Assembly (NCBI GenBank): GCA_047973125.1
Contig: JBKEBK010000020.1
Span: forward strand, 1-29,046
Origin: CAYNRG01 sp047973125
Lineage (GTDB): Bacteria; Bacillota_I; Bacilli_A; Erysipelotrichales; Erysipelotrichaceae
Direction: 5' to 3'
DNA length: 29,046 nucleotides
The notes beneath the pieces are model-generated. The model made no database searches. It was not told the origin of the DNA and saw only the letters and a program-made list of their open reading frames with translations. Position 1 is the first letter of the stretch. Each line of letters begins with the position of its first letter. Below are positions 24,308 through 29,046 of this stretch, piece after piece. Made by a program: the position numbers and the translations under genes.

Positions 24308-26364
24308 TTTTTGTATTCTTTCAACTTATTATACAAATTAATTAATCTATCTATTTTAATATCCATAAGTGGTTCATAAGCAAAAGAATTTAGATGTACA
24401 AAGTCAGGAATAATTATATTTATTTCCCCAAATTGTTTTTTTAATTCTTTTGACAAATCATTAAAAATCAATCTCGTTTGATTAGATAAATATTCTTTTT
24501 CCACATCTATAAACTTTTCTTCAAATTTCATCCTACAAGCAACTGCTAAAGTCATTTTATCATCTAAATTCAAATTTGAGCAACCTCTCCTATCAGTAAT
24601 TATTTTTTCTGAACGTTCCTCTAAATATACAAGATAATTTTTTGTTTCTGGAATTCCCCACTCAACTTTAGGAGAGTTGTCTACAATAAAATTTTGTAAA
24701 TCTCCTAATGTCTTGTTTTTAGTATCTTCTTTAAAATGTAAATAGTAAGTTAATTTATTAAAATTATCTTTTTTTTGCTCAAACCCTTCAATATTTCTTT
24801 TTGTAGCAATAAATGTTATTAGATTTTTTTCTGTTATTTTTTTGAATTTATTTTCTAATTTCATTTCATCAAGGTTTTTAATTTTATTTAATTCAACTAC
24901 TTGATTTTCATTTTTATAAGCACTCATACGTTGAACTTCATTTCTATCAATTTCTAATCTGCTACTTAATGTTCTTAAAAAATCAAAATTATGTGATAAA
25001 ATTACCATTTTTATATTATCCTTCTTTGCTATTTCATTCAAATATTCTATAAAGCTATGTTTAGAAGCATAATCAAATACTTCCAATTCATCATCAATCA
25101 TAATTAATTTATCATCACTTGATATCTTTTCTACAGTATGTAACAACAAAAATAAAGATATCGCACTTTTTTCCCCTCTTGATGCTATATTTAACAGTGC
25201 CGAACTATCTATATCATTTTCGTAAAAATTCACTACTATTTTAGGACTTAAAAAACCTAATTCACTTCTACTCTCTTCTAAATCTAACTTAATATAATCA
25301 AAAAACCTCTCATTAAATTTTTCGACACTTTCTTTAAAATATTCAACATTATATTTCTGGCTATATTCTTTAATTTTATCTAAACTTTTATTTAATTCCT
25401 CGGTATCATATTTATTAAACACATTATAGTTTTCATACAAAAAGTAATATTTTTTAGGGTAAGTAAACTTATCAATTTTTGAAATATTTTCTTCTATGTA
25501 TTTCTTTAACTCTCTATTATCATTATTATTATCTAATGTTTTATATAATTTAGTATAATCTGTTGAAGTTTTCAAAATATTTTCTTCTATAGCCTTTTTT
25601 TCACTTTCATAAAATTCTTTAAATTCATTAAAACTTTTTAATTCTATATATGAAGAATCTTTTTTCTTGACTTTTAATTCATGACCAACAGAATAAATTT
25701 TCCCTAATAATTCCAAGCCACTTTCAACATCGTTTATCCCCAATTCTCCTCTTAATAAATCTTCTTCAACTTTTTTCAAATCCATAATATTTTTAATATT
25801 TGCTTGAGTTGCAGATGTTAAAATACCACTTTTATCTAACTTATAAAAATCAAATTTTCCCATGACTTTTTCTTCTTTTATTTTGGAATACTCTGATTGG
25901 AATTTTTTATATTCATCCTCTCCAGTCACATCTGTTAAACTTATATATTGTTCAAAAGAATTTAAATTCTCATCTAATAAATCTGTTGGAATATTTAATT
26001 TATCCATTTCCTTTAAAAATTGTTGTATCCTTTTCATATCATTTTGAATTTCTTTATTAATTAAAATATTAAAAGAATCAAAGTTTTCTATATCATTTAT
26101 TATGGCTGTATTAAAAGTAATTACATCGTTATTGGATATAGAATTATTATTAAACTTTATATCATAAGAAGCAGGAATATTAGTAATCCTATCTTTAATC
26201 TCTTGTTCTCTATTTTCTTGAATATTTTCAAAACCTTTATAAAAAGAAGTTTTAAATGTACCATTTGGAGCAAATATTAAATTTATTTTTTTAAATTCAT
26301 TTTGGTTCCCTAATTTCAATTCTTTAATACCATAAAAGTTTTTCATTTCGTTAATTTGCAACAT
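24304..26364 (-). CDS. AAA_13/ABC-type ATPase linked to type I restriction locus (PrrC/RloC-like layout)
   Basis: The 686-aa protein has an SMC/ABC-like ATPase split by a long helical, probably coiled-coil insert (about 100-365). The Walker A is unusual: FAPNGTFKTS (31-40) instead of GxxxxGK[ST], keeping Lys38-Thr39. The signature is ASRGEKSA (394-401), Walker B LIMIDDE (420-426) and the H-loop LSHN (456-459). A C-terminal region (470-686) is outside the ATPase and could be the effector; it has an Arg523/Glu526/Glu529/His543 cluster that loosely recalls the Arg-Glu-His site of PrrC anticodon nuclease. RloC is similar in size and architecture. Its place next to hsdR fits a guard that acts when restriction is blocked. 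AGGAGT lies 5-6 nt before ATG 26364. Its stop shares the TTAA with the convergent recombinase stop. The effector activity is not established. Confidence 0.7.
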   Translation of the reverse strand: MLQINEMKNFYGIKELKLGNQNEFKKINLIFAPNGTFKTSFYKGFENIQENREQEIKDRITNIPASYDIKFNNNSISNNDVITFNTAIINDIENFDSFNILINKEIQNDMKRIQQFLKEMDKLNIPTDLLDENLNSFEQYISLTDVTGEDEYKKFQSEYSKIKEEKVMGKFDFYKLDKSGILTSATQANIKNIMDLKKVEEDLLRGELGINDVESGLELLGKIYSVGHELKVKKKDSSYIELKSFNEFKEFYESEKKAIEENILKTSTDYTKLYKTLDNNNDNRELKKYIEENISKIDKFTYPKKYYFLYENYNVFNKYDTEELNKSLDKIKEYSQKYNVEYFKESVEKFNERFFDYIKLDLEESRSELGFLSPKIVVNFYENDIDSSALLNIASRGEKSAISLFLLLHTVEKISSDDKLIMIDDELEVFDYASKHSFIEYLNEIAKKDNIKMVILSHNFDFLRTLSSRLEIDRNEVQRMSAYKNENQVVELNKIKNLDEMKLENKFKKITEKNLITFIATKRNIEGFEQKKDNFNKLTYYLHFKEDTKNKTLGDLQNFIVDNSPKVEWGIPETKNYLVYLEERSEKIITDRRGCSNLNLDDKMTLAVACRMKFEEKFIDVEKEYLSNQTRLIFNDLSKELKKQFGEINIIIPDFVHLNSFAYEPLMDIKIDRLINLYNKLKEYKN

Positions 26365-26380
26365 TTTTACTCCTATCTTT

Positions 26381-26554
26381 TCAAATCCTAACAGTAAAAC
26401 TATTACCTTGTTTTGTTTTTACTATTAGTTTATAATCTTTATTTTGTACTTCTATTCTTACAATCTGTTCTATATCTATATTGTAGCAATTTTTTACAAA
26501 CTTTTTACTTGATTTGAAGTTCACTAAATTGTAAACTAAAATGCAACACTTGTA
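26381..26554 (-). pseudogene. C-terminal fragment of an unidentified protein
   Basis: A reading frame of 57 codons without ATG ends at TGA 26383-26381, 16 nt before the ATPase start. Its last half is lysine-rich with alternating beta-like segments (IEQIVRIEVQNKDYKLIVK, then GNSFTVRI). A GTG at 26524 could start a 47-aa product, but no ribosome site precedes it. It looks like the tail of a truncated gene upstream of the ATPase; the family is not recognised. Confidence 0.35.
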
Positions 26555-26820
26555 TTAAACACCCAAATATTCTGAATACCAAGTAAATAAGATGTTGTAA
26601 TCAAATTATCCAAAATGATTTAAGCCATTTTGTAAGATAACATGAAAGATTGTCCTATGATAATTTAAAATTGGAGAATGATGAGTACAGGCAAAATCCT
26701 TTTTCCTCAACAAATAGTTATAATAACACTCATAAAGTACTAACCTCATTATTTATACACCACAAAACAATAAAGAACACCCGTTAGCACAGGTTTTCTT
26801 TTCTCATTGTTCGCTATCAT
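26555..26820 (-). other. Intergenic region between hsdR and the ATPase gene
   Basis: No gene is seen. Besides the terminator near hsdR it contains CAAAATG/CATTTTG (26611-26617 and 26626-26632) nested inside AAATTATC/GATAATTT (26603-26610 and 26659-26666). The minus strand also reads TGTTGCATTTTAG-TTTACAATTTAG around 26548-26524, running into the neighbouring fragment. This vaguely resembles ends of IS30-family elements, but no transposase remnant accompanies it. Confidence 0.3.
26770..26794 (-). terminator. Likely Rho-independent terminator of hsdR
   Basis: On the minus strand ACCTG (26794-26790), loop TGCTAA and CGGGT (26783-26779) form a short hairpin with one G-U pair, followed by GTTCTTTATTGTTTT. 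It lies about 26 nt after the hsdR stop. Confidence 0.5.
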
Positions 26821-29046
26821 TTAGATCCCTTTATATTCTTGTATAATTTTGTCAATTTTTTCCAATACTTCACTTTTCTTTTTTTCTTTTTCCCCAGATT
26901 TTCTTGACAGCGGAGGTAATATTTCATTAAGTTCTGTACCTACATTAGAAACATTACCCTTTGAAATTGATCTTTCAATAAAATTTTTCGCATTATCTTT
27001 TAGACGTTCATCAGTTATTAACTTATTTATGCTATCAAATTTCTTATTTTTTGCATATGTGTAAAATGAGTCAATTAATTCTTCAAATGAACTAGATTTA
27101 TCAGTTTCATAGTTTTCTAAATAATTAATAATTAAGTCTTCTTTTTCTCTTAAATCCATATTTGATCTTATAGTTCTCTTGACTTCATCAAGAATTGATT
27201 CTAAAGAAATTGATTTTTTAGTTTTTTCAAGAATAAGCTCTAAAATAAATTCTAAATTAATTTCATCAGTTCGAAGTAATTCTATTTGAAATTCTATTTG
27301 ATCGTATGTATCATCTGAGTAATTTTCTTCTTTTTTCTTCTTAAATTCTTCTCGCATTGTTACATATGCACTCTGCATATCTTGTTTAAGTGCAGTAGGA
27401 ATTATTTTTTGTTCTTCAGTTAACGATTGAAATTCATCATAATTCTTCAGCTTATTTTCAAGTTTTAAAAATTGTCCAAACAGCTTACAAAATTCAATCT
27501 TATCAGTTTCTAGTATGATATTTGAAGGAATTGAAAATCTTTTAAATAGTTCTCTTGATATTTGATCAAAACCAATTACATTTTGCCCAGTAATTAAATC
27601 TTCATAACCTTCCATATACTCTTCAAAACTTTTTTCTAAAATTAGTTTTTCTCCAGATTCATCGGCAAATAGTTTGATTGCTTCATTCACTTGATTATTT
27701 AAATCTCTATAACATACAATATTACCATATGGTTTAACTTTATTTAAAATTCTATTCGTTCTAGAAAATGCTTGAAGTAGGCCATGATATTGTAAGTTCT
27801 TATCAACAAATAATGTATTCAATGTAGGTGCGTCAAATCCAGTTAAAAACATACCAACAACTATAACCAAATCTACTTCTCTTTCTTTAATTCTAAGGCT
27901 TAAATCTTTATAATAATTATTAAACTCTTGCCCTTCAATAGAAAAATTAGTTTTAAACTTATCATTATAATCTTGAATTGTCTTTTCTAAGAAATCTCGC
28001 TTTGTAGGAATCAGATCGGTAGGTGTAAAATCTTCATCTTGAATTTCTCCTACATAACTACTTGGTTCATTGGGAGAAGTACTAAATATTGTTGCAACAG
28101 TAATTTTCTCTTTTTCTGGAAGTGTACTTTGTTGTTTTAAGAATTCATCATAATACATCATTGCAGTATCTATTTTATCAACAGCAAACATTGCGTTAAA
28201 TCCATTTAATGATTTGTTTTTATGTGTATAACTTTTACTTCTTCTAGTTTTTTCATTAAATACTTTAAGTATATGAGTAGTAACTGCAGATATCCTATCT
28301 TTGTGATGCAAAAGTTCATTATCTAGCATGCTTACTTTTTCTTCATCTTTATATTGAGCTAGAGTATTAATATAATCTACTTTAAATTTAAGAACTTTTT
28401 CATCTCTAATAGCATGAGTTATTACGTATGAATGTAATAAGTTCCCAAAAACTTTTTCAGTCGTAACATCATCACTAGTTGCGTTTTCTTCAAGAATTGG
28501 AGTTCCTGTAAAACCAAATTGATAATTTTCTTTGAATTTTTCTTTTATACTCTTTTGATAATCTCCAAATTGTGATCTATGACATTCATCGAAAATCATC
28601 ACACACTGTTTTTTATAAATTTCATGATCAGGATTTCTTTCTATAAAACGACTTAACTTTTGAATTGTTGTAACAATAATCTTATTGTCCTCTGATTCAA
28701 TTGCCCTCTTTAATGCTTTTGTATCCTTACTACCATTAACACTATTTTTCTGGAACTTTTGATATTCTTTCATTGTTTGATAATCTAAGTCTTTTCTATC
28801 AACAATGAAAAATACCTTATCAATATAGTTTATACTTGTTGCAAGTCTAGCTGCTTTAAAACTAGTTAATGTTTTACCACTACCAGTAGTATGCCAAATG
28901 TATCCTCCTGCTTCAAGTGTTCCCCATGTCTGAGCATTGTAGCTACTTTTTACTTTCCATAATATACGCTCTGTTGCTGCAATTTGATATGGTCTCATAA
29001 TTAATAATTCTTTATTTACTGTAAACACACAATACTTTGTAAGTAC
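26821..29046 (-). CDS. hsdR: Type I restriction enzyme R subunit (HsdR), 5' end beyond the window
   Basis: The visible ~740 codons hold the superfamily 2 translocase: RPYQIAATERI (Q-motif-like), Walker A WHTTGSGKT, VDRKDLDYQT, the DExx box MIFDECHRSQFG, FGFTGTP (motif III), MFLTGFDAPTLNTLFVDK and the arginine-finger motif QAFSRTNRI, then a helical C-terminal domain for binding HsdM. The frame is still open at the right edge (codons VLTKYC precede the first Met), so the N-terminal nuclease domain of about 250-300 residues lies outside. HsdR cuts DNA after ATP-driven translocation in complex with HsdM and HsdS, which are not in the window. The visible part is intact. Downstream on the same strand lies the ATPase gene. 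Confidence 0.95.
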   Translation of the reverse strand, partial: VLTKYCVFTVNKELLIMRPYQIAATERILWKVKSSYNAQTWGTLEAGGYIWHTTGSGKTLTSFKAARLATSINYIDKVFFIVDRKDLDYQTMKEYQKFQKNSVNGSKDTKALKRAIESEDNKIIVTTIQKLSRFIERNPDHEIYKKQCVMIFDECHRSQFGDYQKSIKEKFKENYQFGFTGTPILEENATSDDVTTEKVFGNLLHSYVITHAIRDEKVLKFKVDYINTLAQYKDEEKVSMLDNELLHHKDRISAVTTHILKVFNEKTRRSKSYTHKNKSLNGFNAMFAVDKIDTAMMYYDEFLKQQSTLPEKEKITVATIFSTSPNEPSSYVGEIQDEDFTPTDLIPTKRDFLEKTIQDYNDKFKTNFSIEGQEFNNYYKDLSLRIKEREVDLVIVVGMFLTGFDAPTLNTLFVDKNLQYHGLLQAFSRTNRILNKVKPYGNIVCYRDLNNQVNEAIKLFADESGEKLILEKSFEEYMEGYEDLITGQNVIGFDQISRELFKRFSIPSNIILETDKIEFCKLFGQFLKLENKLKNYDEFQSLTEEQKIIPTALKQDMQSAYVTMREEFKKKKEENYSDDTYDQIEFQIELLRTDEINLEFILELILEKTKKSISLESILDEVKRTIRSNMDLREKEDLIINYLENYETDKSSSFEELIDSFYTYAKNKKFDSINKLITDERLKDNAKNFIERSISKGNVSNVGTELNEILPPLSRKSGEKEKKKSEVLEKIDKIIQEYKGI

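Noticed and set aside
26524..26560. IS30-family terminal repeat
   Set aside because: The TGTTGCATTT-like wording is suggestive, but there is no transposase remnant, no partner end and no target duplication.
1..29046. Mycoplasma-type code (UGA read as Trp)
   Set aside because: Several genes end at TGA, with start codons overlapping as ATGA, and tryptophans are encoded by TGG, so the standard code applies.
1..29046. CRISPR array
   Set aside because: No regularly spaced short repeats were seen; the only tandem repeats are the coding repeats at 16833-17348.

Overview
The window is very AT-rich (roughly 27% G+C by eye). It uses strong AGGAGG-type ribosome binding sites, dense ATGA stop/start overlaps and UGA as a stop codon. 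It carries a GH73 wall hydrolase and a TagF-type teichoic-acid transferase domain. Together these suggest a low-G+C Firmicute with a peptidoglycan wall and the standard code, perhaps an Erysipelotrichia/Bacilli-type gut lineage. It is not a code-4 mycoplasma. The genus cannot be fixed from the sequence alone.

Layout. Positions 4-91 (minus) hold a tRNA-Leu(UAA). From 129 to 22791 everything is on the minus strand and forms a surface-glycan locus, read here in transcription order from right to left. Unit A (22791-13933) starts at an extended -10 promoter. It encodes a 1106-aa three-enzyme fusion (TagF-like, GT4, GT2), a secreted glucosaminidase with C-terminal repeats, and an 848-aa protein with a KpsC/KpsS-like GT-B end. 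Unit B (13680-2832) has its own promoter near 13820-13828. It is a ten-gene run: pseB, pseF, pseG, pseI, pseC, a polysialyltransferase-like protein, an ATP-grasp ligase, a class III aminotransferase, an iron-type alcohol dehydrogenase and a short AEC-like membrane protein. Unit C (2777-129) has its own promoter and encodes an 882-aa protein: unknown N-domain, GT2, and a second polysialyltransferase-like domain.

How the genes fit together. PseB, PseC, PseG, PseI and PseF supply every step to a CMP-activated pseudaminic-acid-type nonulosonic acid except the N-acetylation done by PseH. No GNAT acetyltransferase is present. In the same operon sit an ATP-grasp ligase, an omega-type aminotransferase and an Fe-ADH whose metal-ligand spacing matches YqhD. 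My inference is that these three make and attach a different N-acyl group, for example a hydroxyacyl made from an omega-amino acid such as GABA. The two polysialyltransferase-like proteins, with shared THYQL, LTQPLA, HP and GST motifs, are the obvious candidates to transfer or polymerise the product. The fusion proteins would build the carrier chain. No flippase, ABC exporter or priming transferase is visible.

Right part (22980-29046): a separate accessory or defence segment. It holds a large serine recombinase broken by an in-frame stop and lacking its zinc-ribbon cysteines (plus strand). Converging on it is a 686-aa ABC/AAA_13-type ATPase of the kind linked to type I restriction loci (PrrC/RloC-like in layout). 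Behind that are a gene fragment, an intergenic stretch with a terminator, and the type I restriction subunit hsdR, which runs off the right edge. hsdM and hsdS are not in the window.
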